64,000 nucleotides of DNA, from assembly GCA_029204225.1 (NCBI GenBank), contig CM055100.1, positions 11,603,272-11,667,271 of the forward strand, read 5' to 3'. This DNA comes from Diphasiastrum complanatum. Taxonomy: Eukaryota; Streptophyta; Lycopodiopsida; Lycopodiales; Lycopodiaceae. Of this stretch, positions 1 through 10,880 are shown in pieces. Numbering within the stretch: position 1 is the first letter of the stretch; each line of letters starts with the position of its first letter. The position numbers were made by a program, and so were the translations under genes. The notes below the pieces were generated by a model that searched no databases, had not been told where the DNA came from, and saw only the letters and a list, made by a program, of their open reading frames with translations.

Positions 1-106
1 GTTTTTGTTATAAATTTTTTTTGAGTCTTCCTTTCTTTTTTGTGGTTTTTCAAAAATAGGTATAAACAGAGTTTTTTTTTATTGGGCTTGAGCATGAATT
101 CCAACA
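1..106 (-). repeat. Copia 3' LTR, 5' end (truncated by window edge)
   Basis: Read on the minus strand this begins TGTTGGAATTC directly after a purine-rich tract (minus-strand reading of 107-120). This is the usual PPT-LTR junction of plant copia elements. The copia RNase H frame ends just inside it. The rest of the LTR lies outside the window. Confidence 0.6.
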
Positions 107-1740
107 CTCCCTTTAAATGTGGATTCTGAAAAATTTTGATCTTCAGATTTAATAGGTTGTTAAATCTAAGATGATACTCCTTTGTTAGAACCTTGGTGAA
201 GTAATCTGTTGCAGGTAACTCTGTCCTATAGTAAACCAAATAAATTTTCTTGCTTTGCACTTTCTCTCTGAGATAGTGATATCGAATTTCGATATGCTTA
301 CTTCAGGAGTGGAATTTGGGACTCAGAGATAGTGCAATGGCACTTTTATTATCACAATAGAGGATTGTTGGATGTGACTGGATAATTTCAATATCTACAA
401 GCGGGTTCTTCAGCCAAATTGCCTCCTTCGTAGCATTTGTGGCAGCTATGTATTTCGATCTTGTGGAGAATAATGCTACTGAGGTCTGTTTCCGGCTATT
501 CCATGAAATTGGGCCTTGATTAAACATGAACACAAATCCAGAGGTTGATTTTCATGTATGAATATCTCTTGCCCAATCTGCATCTATGTAGACCTCTAGA
601 ATGTTGGCAGATTTTTTGCCTCCATAGCAAATGCTGAGGTGTTTTGTAGCTTGGACATACTTCATGACTTTTATGAGAGCCTTCCAATGGACTGGACCTC
701 GATTTGAAAGAAATTGGCTGAGAGAGTTGATTGAGTAAGCAAGGTCGGGTCAAGTGCAGAGCATAGCATACATCAATGAACCAATTATGGAGTGGAATGG
801 ATACTGCTTCATTTCTTCTTTCTTTGACTCAAATTCTGGACATTGTCAAACCAGGGTCAAGTGGGAAGTGGCTCGGTTTGCACTCGGTCATTCCATATTT
901 CTTCAACACATTGATGAAGTATTCCCGCTGGCTGATGAAAATCTGACTGTTGGGTCGAATTTGAAAAATCTGAATTCCGAGACAATAGTGTGTAGGACTC
1001 ATATCTGTCATCTTGTATTCTTGCGCTAATATGCATTTGGTATCCTTCAACAAATTTAGATTATTACTGAACAGTAAAGTATCATCAACATATAGAGTAA
1101 TGATGATGAAGGAATCCGATACAGACTTGAAATAAACATTCGAGTCTACCAAGTTTGGAATGAAACCATTCTCGATTAAGAAAGCATTAATTTTTTTTTT
1201 CTTGGAGACTATTTCAGACCATACAGAGCTTTATGAATTTTGCACACTAGGTGCTCCTTTTCCTTTAGTTCATATCCTTCTGGCTGAGACATGTAAATCT
1301 CCTCGTCAATAGTGCCATTGAGGAAAGAAGTTTGGACGTCCATTTGGTGAACTTCAAGGTCCACTGTAGCTGAATTGGGAAAGAAGTAAACAAATTGAAA
1401 CATGTTTTACCACATGACTGAAGGTTTCTGAATAATCCAGATCTGGAATCTGGGAGAAGCCTTTGGCTACCAATCTAGCCTTGTATCAATTTATTTTCCT
1501 TTTAGCATCATACTTCACTTTGAACAACCACTTGCATGGGATCGGATTTCTATCCTCTGGCAATTCAGTTATAGTCCATGTTTGATTCTCAATTAGAGAA
1601 TCGAATTCTACATCCATGGCTGCCTTCCACTAGTTAGCATCGGGTGTTGACATTGCCTCATGAACTATGTTTGGTTCCAACACAAAATAACAAGTCGGAT
1701 CATGTTGAAAAACCTTTTTTGTGTTTGGATGTCCAAAGCA
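107..1740 (-). pseudogene. Copia pol remnant: RT and RNase H, gag-PR-IN missing
   Basis: Minus-strand pieces in pol order: RT N-terminus (about 1690-1420, motif CKWLFKVKY), RT with QMDVQTSFLNG and YGLK (1403-1209), the YVDD active-site segment (1152-829), then RNase H with a DNKSAIAL motif (753-303). Frames shift between pieces and stops occur, so no protein can be made. Upstream of the RT start there is no integrase, protease or gag. The frame runs instead into a possible primer-binding site at 1747-1758. The simplest reading is a copia copy with a large internal deletion. An alternative is two unrelated fragments lying next to each other. Confidence 0.75.
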
Positions 1741-1746
1741 TCAAAT

Positions 1747-1762
1747 GCTCTGATACAACTGT
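1747..1762 (-). other. Possible copia primer-binding site and LTR edge
   Basis: Minus strand reads CTCAACA, one base, then TTGTATCAGAGC. That is one mismatch from the initiator-Met-tRNA complement TGGTATCAGAGC used by plant copia elements. The LTR would begin at 1760 and extend to higher coordinates. No partner LTR could be matched because the 3' LTR is cut by the window edge. Confidence 0.35.
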
Positions 1763-1865
1763 TGAGATTCTCACATAAATAAACTCAGATGGAATTCAAT
1801 TTTGTCCTCGAGTCTACTACCATCTGTGACAGAATCTACAATCCTCCAAGGTGTGTAATTTTCTT

Positions 1866-2545
1866 ATGTACAATTTGTTCATGGTTTTGTCCTTGAGTGA
1901 AACACGGGATTCTTTGTTAGGCGAGCTGTAGAGGTATTGTCCATCTGCAAAATTAGTGGCTCTTGATTGGTTTTACTCGGTTTGTCAAGGAATTTCACTC
2001 GGTATGTCGAGAAATCGTCTGAGCCATGTGATTTCGTTGGCCATCTTTGCGGTTGCAACGTATTCTGATTCATCGTATGCAGCTGCATATGCAAAGAGTA
2101 GGCGTAAGGATGCATGTTTTACCACTGGAGAGAAGGTCTCAGTGTAGTCAATGTCGTATTTATGAGAAAATCCTTTCGCTACAAGTCTGGCCTTGTATCT
2201 CGAAAAATCTCCATTTGGTACATACTTGAGTTTGTAAACCCACTTTTGTTGTATTGTCTTTTGTTTGTCTGGCACTGGTTGTAGTGTCCATACCTCATTC
2301 TACTTCATGGACTCCATTTTTTCATTCATGGCTTGGATCTATTTGTCCTTGTCTGGACTGTCGATGGATTCCTCGAATGTTTGTGGTTCGCCATCCGCAA
2401 AATTCTTCGGATGTTGAAGCCGAGCTGCCTGGCACAAAACTTGAAGGCGCTCTTTGTTGTCTCATTGATTTTCTTGGAGATTCTTTTGGTACTGCAATGA
2501 TCTTGAATTTGTCTTTCGGCCAGCATGTCCTGAAACACCATCTCA
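1866..2545 (-). pseudogene. Copia pol remnant with RT fused to RNase H by deletion
   Basis: Minus strand 2545-2090 gives the RT N-terminal region (EPQTFEES, then [28 protein letters not shown]). The same open frame then passes directly into the RNase H motif ESEYVATA...EITWLRRF at about 2085-1985. A shifted frame then ends with LTKNPVFHSRTK at about 1900. The RT active-site core and the RNase H N-terminus, normally some 300 residues, are absent, so RT and RNase H are artificially fused. It shows no enzymatic competence. Confidence 0.75.
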
Positions 2546-2565
2546 GTTTACAAGTGTTCTAGTAA

Positions 2566-4340
2566 CAAACAAAAGGGGCCAACAAAGATAGTTGGAAAAA
2601 CAAATGAGGTCGAAGTAGCAGAATGGCAACAAGAAAACATGCTTGAGATGCAAACGTGAAGGACATACTATCGATTAATATATGTGCTGGATCAATCCAA
2701 GAATTGAATGTATCCATTGTCACAAGAAGGGTCATGCAGCCATTGACTGCTACGAGAACCCAAGGAACAAACAACCACAAGGAAAATGGGAGAACAATAA
2801 TAGTATGTCCTACATTGAAGAGCCATAAAGCTCAAAGATGGGTGAAGAAAGGTTGAACAACGAAAATTCGACAGCCTATCTATGTATATACATGTGTGCA
2901 GCATCGACATCTGACACAAAAGAGATAATCTTTGATTCAGGAGAAACTTCTCATTTCATCATGTCCAGACGTATAATGGCCGATTTTTGCATACATATCC
3001 ATCAAGATCTATAGTTCTTGGAGGCGAATCAAAAGACTGAGTGAATGGTATTGGTTCATTGTGGCTCAACACAAACGGCAAAGACCGACGACTAGATGAT
3101 GTTCTATTCATGCCCACACTACAGCAAGACTTGCTATCAGTTGCAAGAATAGTAGATGCTAGGATGCATGTGACGTTTTCAAATGAAACATGTAATGTCG
3201 GTGATGCCAGCACCAGTACGTTGATTACTCAAGGTAGACAAAAAGGCAATCTGTATCATTTGAAGATACGCCTACCAACTGATCAAGCACACCAAGCCTA
3301 TGATTCTGCAGATATTCTATGGCACAAAAGACTATGCCACATGAGCTCAATGACATTGTATCAAGCAAGCCAACATGAAGCTATCACACCAATTCGATAA
3401 CTAATGACATGTGCATAATGGAGAAGGTGTCCCAAACTCTATTCACCAGAGACTCCTACAGAATAACAAAGATTCTGGAGCTAGTACATTCAGACATCTG
3501 TGGACCTTTTGATGTGATCTCAATAGGAGGCTCGAGATACTATATTACCTTCATTGACAACTATAGTAAGTTCGCCCAAGTCTACTTCATACACAACAAA
3601 TCAGATGCACTTGGCAAGTTCACAGGAAACAAGGTGAAACAGATCATAATAGATCGTGGTGGAGAGTACATCTCAAACCGATTCACTGATTTTTGCAATG
3701 ATCACAATGTGATTGTGATCTCTTCATTGAGCTAGGGGTTATTGAGATATGTTGATACACTGCATGAATTTTGTTTGAAGAATCCTTCACAAAAGGACCG
3801 CATCCTATATACCGCAGCACAATGGTGTTGCTGAAAGAAAGAACAGGACCCTCATGGAAGCTGCAAGGTGCATGATGGCCTATTCGAAGGCACCAAGAGT
3901 GCTATGGGCTGAAGCAGTAGCTACAACTGCCTACATCCAAAATAGAATAGTCAAATATGCACATATTACTAGTAAGCTTTGAAAGAAGCTTGATGAGAAA
4001 GCCGAGTTAGGATATCTCGTCGAGTATGACAATCATTTGTCATACTACAAAATTTACATGCCAGATACGAATCTAGTGAAGACTGTTATAGACATCAAGT
4101 TTGATGAGACCTAAACAATGGCTGACAATGATTCTGCCAGCTATGAAGTTCTAGGAATGCAATATTATGACCTACCAACCACGATAGAGAGAGTAGAATC
4201 CGAATAGTTAGACGAAGATGTTCGAGCCCCACATCAGTTGAGCGACAAACTAGATGAAGAAAGGATCGCAAGCCTGCCAACACTTTCTAAGATTGAAACA
4301 CACTCAAATGAAGCTCATTAAGCTCACTATCTAGAGATCC
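2566..4340 (+). pseudogene. Copia gag-protease-integrase remnant
   Basis: Plus-strand order is correct for copia: a CCHC zinc knuckle (CIHCHKKGHAAIDC, about 2708-2750), protease active site FDSGETSHF (about 2933), GAG-pre-integrase LWHKRLCHMS (about 3320-3350), integrase HSDICGP (about 3489) and DRGGEY (about 3655), then NGVAERKNRT (about 3825) and the integrase C-terminus. Frames change several times. About 80 bp of extra sequence near 3710-3800 separates the second catalytic Asp from the Glu region. RT is absent and the match fades near 4340. It lies head-to-head with the minus-strand fragment before it. Confidence 0.8.
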
Positions 4341-4868
4341 AATCAAAATTAGAGTTTTGACAAAATCACAAAAAATTGATTATTTCAAAATCTACATGCA
4401 ATTGCCAATAACTTGATATGCAATCTAGTAGCCACCACTTAGGCTTTTCCAATGCTCTAAAAATAGGCCATTTTCAGTATGTAATATTTGAAATCAGAAT
4501 TGATCAAGATTATAACTTGAAATAGAGTTTTGATCTACAAAAGTTCCAATCTACATATGCAAGAAACTCGATTTTGGTGTAGAATCCAATCTAGCAGGCT
4601 CCAGCATTGATATCTTCTCCAAATCGTTGATAGATTGTGAATGCATCCTTCATAACCTGAAACACAAGACCTAATATTATGTGAAGAAATTCAAATCACT
4701 AAGATCCAAAATCTCCCTTTGATGTTTGGTTAGAAAACAAGCACATCACCAATCTTGCCAATGTAGAAAAATCAGTATCCACACTAAGAATGAGATGCAA
4801 AATCTAATAGATCTTGATATACATGAACCAAAACATAAAATAATGTTGTTGTCCATACAATAATAGTA
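4341..4868. other. AT-rich stretch with no recognisable gene
   Basis: No domain, LTR partner or long frame was recognised on either strand. It is the left flank of Copia A. Base composition resembles the non-coding block at 12790-16280, but I could not align them. Confidence 0.4.
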
Positions 4869-4873
4869 ACATA

Positions 4874-5127
4874 TGTTAAAAATTAGATATGCAACATCAA
4901 GCATTCACCATAAGCAATCACCACAAGAAGGCGGAAGAAGAACACGCACTATCACTCTATCACACTAACTCATAAAGAATGTAAAATGTACAAATAAACC
5001 CTAAACCCTGATAGAGAGAGAAAACCTACGAGTAGACTAATAGACTAGCCTACGGCTAATGACAGCTGGTCACAACTGTCAATAATCAATGAAGTTTATC
5101 AATGAAGTTTATCATTGATTTCTAACA
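4874..5127 (-). repeat. Copia A 3' LTR
   Basis: 254 bp, direct repeat of 10152-10414, with terminal TGTTA/TAACA. The 5' LTR carries a short extra stretch near 10364-10385 that this copy lacks. The adjacent PPT lies at 5128-5140. Confidence 0.92.
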
Positions 5128-6625
5128 CTTTCCCTCAATGATAAAATTACATTCTTCTATTCCTAATAAAGTACGAAACCTCTCAAATTTACATCTACCT
5201 AATGACTTAATAAAAATATCTGTCATTTGATCTTCAAATTTACATAAAACAAGATCAATGGCTCCATCAAGAATTTCTCTCGAACAAAATGGTAGTGTAT
5301 TTTGATGTGCTTGGTTTGAGTATGTAAAACTAGATTTTTGGCAAGGTGAATGCAACTTTGATTATCGCAAGATATAGTAGTCGCATCCACCTGTGGTTGA
5401 CCTAAATCCACAAGCAATCTTCGTAACCATACCGCTTCTTGTGTAGCATTACTGAGTGCTCGATATTCAGCTTTTGTCGATGATAAGACTACTATAGGTT
5501 GTTTTTTGTTGTTCCATGAAATTGTAGTTGTACTATAACTGAATGTATGACCATTGGTAGATCTTCTATCATCAATATTACCTGCCCAATCGACATGTGT
5601 ATAACCTACCAACATTGGCACTTCAGGCTGATCATACTTCAAACCAAAATTCAATGTCCCTCGAATGTATATGAGAATACGTTTAGTAGACTTCCAATGT
5701 GCTTGACTAAGATCTTGCATAAATTCACTAACAACACCAACAGCATAAGAAATATCAAGTTGTGTGTGTGTCAAATAAATCAAACTACCCACCAGCTATC
5801 TATATAAATAAGCATCCACTTTCTCTCATCATATGTAGTAAGCTTCATGTTGACATCCATAGGTGTACTCAAAGGCTTACAATCTTGCATATTGAACTTA
5901 TAAAACAAATCTCGTGCATATTTGCTTTGTGTAGGAAAGACCATGTTTTCCTTTTGCCATACTTCAATGCCAAGACAATAGTGCATCAATCCTAGATCAG
6001 TCATGTCAAAAGCATTGGAAAGATCTGATCTGATTTCATTAATTAACTTCTCATTACTTCTTGTAATAATCCAATCATCCATGTACAAGACAATGAACAC
6101 TATATCTGAATCTTGTCTTAGAATGTAAAGATTAGGATCAACATCACTCTTTACCATTCCTCTTCGTTGGAAGTGTTCATCAATGGAAGAGTACCATGCC
6201 CGTGGGGCTTGCTTCAATCCATAAATGGCTTTGTTGAGCTTACAAACAAGATGCTCTCTCCCTGGCTCAACACCAACCATAGAAAGCAGAAATAGCAATG
6301 ATAGAACGTATAGTCACCATCTTAGCTACAGGTGTGAAGGTTTTCTCAAAATCAATACCTTATTTTTGCTCAAATTCTCTCACAACCAACCGTGCTTTGT
6401 ACTTGTTGAGTTGCCCATCTGTTCCATATTTGATCTTATAAATCCATTTGCAAATGATAGGCTTCTTACCATCAGGTAGCTCAACCAAATTCCATGTCCT
6501 CTTTTTTGATATGGCTTCCACTTCTGTTTCCATAGCTGCACGCCACTCCTTGTGCTCCTTTGCTTCATCAAAAGTTTTTGGTTCTTGAGCCTTGAGCACA
6601 GAGCCCATCAGGGCTAAAATCATCT
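5128..6625 (-). pseudogene. Copia A reverse transcriptase-RNase H (defective)
   Basis: RT starts near 6600 (motifs KWIYKIKY and YKARLVVREF). A stop follows that motif, then IDFEKTFTPVAKMVTIRSII. The frame then jumps at about 6280 to VEPGREHLVCKLNKAIYGLKQ, so the segment with the first catalytic Asp (QMDVKTAFLNG in relatives) is deleted. YMDD survives (about 6090), as do CKPLSTPMDV and an RNase H with GYTHVDWAG, LSSTKAEYRAL and CDNQSCIHLAKN (5792-5130). One frame change lies near 5785. The deletion rules out an active polymerase. Confidence 0.85.
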
Positions 6626-8356
6626 CTAATCTTGCAGGAGTTTTTTTATTTCTACTTGATCTTCTAAACTCTCCTGCTCACTTGATTCGGGAGTATCTCC
6701 CTTATTAGCATCACTTGTTACTGACAAGTACCACTTAGGAACTCTCCTAGGAGTCTCATTATTAACCTTGTCTTTTTCAATTGGCTCTTCCATATCAACA
6801 CCAACTTCTTCCTTCACTTGTACTTTAGCTTTATCATCAAAGGGATCAATTGTCAATTTAATCTGGTCATTTTGACCCATCTCATCAAAAGTAGCATTTC
6901 TGAAAATCACAGTCTTTTGTGCATCTATGTCATACATCCTGTATGCCTTGGCTCTTTCATCATATCCAAGGAAAATACACTTAACAGCTTTTGCATCCAG
7001 CTTCTTTCGTTTTTCATCAGGCACATGAGCGTAAGTAAGCATCACAACCAAATACTCATAAATGAGAAACATTAGGTTTCTTTCCAGTAAAAGCTTCGTA
7101 AGGTGTCTTACCCTCCACGGACTTAGTAGGACACCGATTCAATATATGAGTAGTTGTGTTGCATGCTTCTGCCCAAAAAAAATTTGGCAAACTCTTGCTC
7201 TTAAGCATTGCCCTAGCCATCTCCACAATGGATCTGTTTTTCCATTCTGCAACTCCATTCTGTTGTGGTTAATAGGGTGTAGTAGTTTGTCTCTTGATCC
7301 ACTGATCCTTGCAAAAATCTATAAACTCTATCGAAAAATACTCATCGCCACCATCTGATCTGAGGGTCTTAATATAACAACCTGTTTGTTTTTTAACTAG
7401 AGCCTTGAACTCTCTAAACTTGGTAAAAGCATCAAATTTCTTTCTTATGAAATAAATCCAAATATGTCTACTATAGTCATCAATAAATGTGATGAAATAG
7501 TAACAACCACTAATGGACCTAGTTTGTATTGGTCCACACAGATCACTATGAACAAGATCAAGAATGACATTAGCACTTCTTGCTCCATCTTTGGGAAATA
7601 TCTCCCTGTGTTTCTTTCCCAAAATGCAACCCTCACAAATTTTTCCTTCAAAAGACATATCAAGCAATCCAACAACTAGATTACCTCTTTTAAGGATTTC
7701 AAGCTTTGAGCACTAATATGACCAAACCTTTGATGCCAAAAGTCACTTCGACTATCAACAGTGCTTACCATAGCTTGAGTAAAAGATCTTGCATTCAATT
7801 TGTAGAGTCGATTCCCGTTGACTCTAGCTCTTGTAGCAATCACTTTGTAGTGATTCTTGATGTCCTTGATGAGACATTTGTCGATGTAAAATTCAACCTT
7901 GAGTTGTTGATCAGCCATCGTCCCAACAAATAGTAGATTGTTACTAAGCCAGGTACATATTGCACATTACTTATCTGCTTTATCTTCCTGCTGACTAACT
8001 TCACTGGTCACCACTCCAACTCCTTTAATAGATGGCAATTTGCCATCAGCTTGTCCAACTTCATCACCATTGTCAATTTCCTTGAGTTCGGAAAACCACT
8101 TTTTTCTTGAAGTCATGTGCTTGGATGCACCACTATCAATGTACCAGGTATCCTTGGCTTCATCACTTCTCATTAATACTGTAATGAACAATTTTGAACT
8201 CTCACCTATATCATCTTCATATTGATCATCATCATATTGATGTTGATCCGTATAATTATCTTCATAATAATAGTCATCAAATTTATGCTGATCAACATAA
8301 TTTCTTGCTTGCCATTTGTCTTTTCTTTGTTCCATCTCCTTCTGTTTCTGAAGCAT
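6626..8356 (-). pseudogene. Copia A protease-integrase (defective)
   Basis: The protease active site is WYIDSGASKHMTS (about 8150). GAG-pre-integrase FWHQRFGHIS lies at about 7730, with the HHCC partner cysteines in CEGCILGKKH (about 7630). The integrase core has HSDLCGP (about 7545), FIDDYSRH (about 7475), SDGGDEY (about 7350) and NGVAEWKNR (about 7245), so DD-E residues are present. The C-terminal domain includes FLGYDERAKAYRMYD (about 6960). Several single-base frame changes and stops break it into four open pieces. Confidence 0.85.
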
Positions 8357-9189
8357 TCACGCTCCCAGTGGCTAGGCTTGTTACAGTACCTACAATTTAC
8401 AGGTTAATTTTGTCTTAAATAGTCATGTCCTTAACCTCGGCCTTGATTCCAATTGCCTCGATTCGGACTATCATTGACTTGCTCATGAAATTGTTGACAT
8501 GATACTCGGCTTGAGTTTCCTCCTCTTGATTGATACCTTCCAAGACCAAATCTTACACCTCATCTTCTAACTGCAAGAGCTTGATCATAGTTCCTGTTAC
8601 GATGATTCAAGTTCTCTTGACGTTGCTCTTCTTGTAAAAGCAATCCACCTAGTTCTTCATAGGTTGGAAGAATTTCTCTTGTGGCTATACTCGTCACAAA
8701 CATCTGATGTGACTCACTTAGACTATTCAATGTCAATTGCACGATCTCACGATCTTGTACTCGCTCTCCAACTGCTGCTAATTGGTCACGGATTTCTTTG
8801 ATCTTCAATATGTGATCGACAATAGTTACACCATCATCCATCCAAAATGTATGCAACTTTGTCTTCAAAAATAGTATTCGAGATGTATTTGTCGTTTCAA
8901 ACAATGCCTTCAATGTATCCCAGCCTTCTTTTGGTCCTTTTGAATCTAAAATATAGGGAATAATTGCATCTCTAACTAATAAGTTGATGACATTCTGGAC
9001 TTTTTGTTTTTTTCTATCAAATGCCCGTTGATCTTCTTCAATCACTGGCCTTGTCTCTTCACCAGTCATGATCTCCTATACCTCCTTTTCCATTAAAATA
9101 TTCTTCAATTTGAATTTCCAAACTGCATAGTTGCCGGCAGCTTCCAATTTGCTTGACTCATTAAGGACACTCTCGCTTAGAGTTGCCAT
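8357..9189 (-). pseudogene. Copia A gag (defective)
   Basis: The best start is the ATG at 9189-9187 (MATLSESVLNESSKLEAAGN), because it restores the conserved N-terminal NYAVWKFKLKNIL motif of UBN2-type copia gag. An in-frame TAG follows about 37 codons in. The open part from 9069 carries the UBN2 core (WDTLKALFETTN, KEIRDQLAAVGE). A CCHC knuckle (CRYCNKPSHWEREC) lies at about 8400-8358. Stops separate core and knuckle. Confidence 0.85.
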
Positions 9190-9232
9190 TACTGGATAGA
9201 TGAGTCTGGATCACAAAATTTATCACACCACA

Positions 9233-9505
9233 GAACTGTAAATTATTGGTTGTACACCTGATATCGGTACAACGCGCGAGTGCACGACTGTTCAGGATTC
9301 TCTTTAGCTCACGCGCGTGGATCCGATATTGATACGGGTATGTGATATTGGTATGACGCGCGGATGTACGACTATTCAGTATTTTCTTTACCTTTGGCGC
9401 GTGGATCCGATATTGGTACGGATATGCTATATTTGTATGACGTGCGGATGTATGACTGTTCAGGATTTTTCTTACCTCTGGCGCATCGATTCGATATTGG
9501 TACAA
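9233..9505 (-). repeat. 84-bp tandem repeat, about 3.2 copies, in Copia A leader
   Basis: Three consecutive units of about 84 bp share the landmarks GATATTGGTAC, a CGCG-rich step, ATGTACGACTGTTCAGG and GCGCGTGGATCC. A partial fourth begins at about 9493. 84 is 28 codons, and the minus strand is open through all units (repeat core YQYRI-A, ILNSRTSARHTNI). The array lies between PBS and gag. See findings for the coding question. Confidence 0.85.
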
Positions 9506-9762
9506 AAAAGATGAAAGTAGAGAGAATATAAGAACTTTTAAAGGGAATATTCTAGATTCCCCACTTCGGCGCAGCGGCTACGCCGCCTCCTCTTTGCAAA
9601 GATTTTGAAATGTGTGATCGTTCAAAAGACAGAGATCAGTAATGTGAAAAGTATGAAGCCTCCTAACTCTGAATGAAAGTACTAGACACTGTCTAGTGTG
9701 ATTTGCGGTACTCCAAACAAACAAATGACAGATTTCTTGGCAAACCTCTCACACAAATGGCA

Positions 9763-9965
9763 CTTTTCACAACAACTAGGAAGTATTGTAAAAATATCTC
9801 CCACTCAATAGATTTTCAATCTGTCTGATGTTGTCCTGGCCTTTCTAATGCCTCCAGGATTGTGCTTTTCACAACAACTAGGAAGTATTGTAAAAATCTC
9901 CCCACTTAACAGATTTTCAATCTGTCTAATGTTGTCCTGGCAATTCTGATGCCTCCGGGATTGTG
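9763..9965. repeat. 102-bp tandem duplication in Copia A leader
   Basis: The unit starting CTTTTCACAACAACTAGG at 9763 repeats at 9865 with a few substitutions and a two-base difference, and ends CCTCC(A/G)GGATTGTG both times. It lies in the untranslated leader between the 5' LTR and the 84-bp array. Confidence 0.9.
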
Positions 9966-10151
9966 TCTTCGTTCCCCACTGATGATTCTGAGCTCCAAAC
10001 CTGCAAAATACACCAAAGAAGGAATTCTTCCAGCCGTTTTTATGTCTCCAAGCTTTTGCCTCCCGTGAAGGACTTTCTCACTTCATTACAGAGCCTATGA
10101 CAAGCTGTATCCACTGATTAGGCACGCAAGACTATCGTTGCTCTGATACTA

Positions 10152-10414
10152 TGTTAAAAATTAGATATGCAACATCAAGCATTCACCATAAGCAATCACC
10201 ACAAGAAGGTGTAAGAAGAACACGCACTATCACTCTATCACACTAACTCATACAGAATGTAAAATGTACAAATAAACCCAGAACCCTGATAGAGAGAGAA
10301 AACCTACGAGTAGACTAATAGACTAGCCTACGGCTAATGACAACTGGTCACAGTTGTCAACATTAATCTACATTGTAAACAACAATCAATGAAGTTTATC
10401 ATTGTTTTCTAACA
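10152..10414 (-). repeat. Copia A 5' LTR
   Basis: 263 bp, direct repeat of 4874-5127, ending TAACA on the high side. The PBS-like motif TAGTATCAGAGC adjoins on the low-coordinate side (10140-10151). Confidence 0.92.
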
Positions 10415-10880
10415 AGCTACTATATTTCACACGTGTGGATTTGAAAATAGCAATTAATAAACATCCTACACATATAATTGCAAGATATCACAAGTATAGT
10501 GCACCAATGGATAGTAGTAGAACCCAAGAGAACCATGTATAGGCATGAATGAGATAAGAGAGAGAGAATGTCTTCTCTTTCCACAAGTTACAGCGTTTTA
10601 TAGTAGGTCCAATCCTAAATTCAAACTTTGGTTTCCCTCCATAATAAAAAACCCTACTATTTTTGTGACTAGATTCAATGTAACTACTACTCAAATTGAA
10701 TCCCTTCAAAACTCATGTTCTATACTTTTCCACACTTTTCAAAAGTGTTCATTCAACTTTTAGACTAGTATAACTTTGAAAAGTCAAATTCTAAGTCTAA
10801 TACAAAAATTGGCCTCAATTGTCAAATATACAAATATGACCAAAATAGACTAAACTAGTTGAATTTCTCACACTACTTTC
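10415..10880. other. Unassigned flank of Copia A
   Basis: Begins with a short CACACGTGTGG palindrome (about 10428). The rest is AT-rich with no domain or long frame. It may be LTR-derived, as similar palindromes sit in other LTRs of this window. Confidence 0.3.

Larger units (their letters stand above)
4874..10414 (-). mobile_element. Copia A: complete-structure Ty1/copia element
   Basis: Two direct LTRs (4874-5127 and 10152-10414) begin TG and end CA, agree closely, and enclose gag, protease, integrase, RT and RNase H on the minus strand in copia order. Just inside the 5' LTR the minus strand reads TAGTATCAGAGC, one mismatch from the Met-tRNA PBS. Just inside the 3' LTR lies the PPT GAGGGAAAG. 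The flanking 5-mers are acata on the left and agcta on the right, so a target duplication is at best diverged. Stops and an RT deletion make it non-autonomous. The leader between PBS and gag is unusually long (about 960 bp) and repeat-rich. Confidence 0.92.

Noticed and set aside
754-1029. 91-codon plus-strand frame
   Set aside because: It is the antisense of copia RT on the minus strand.
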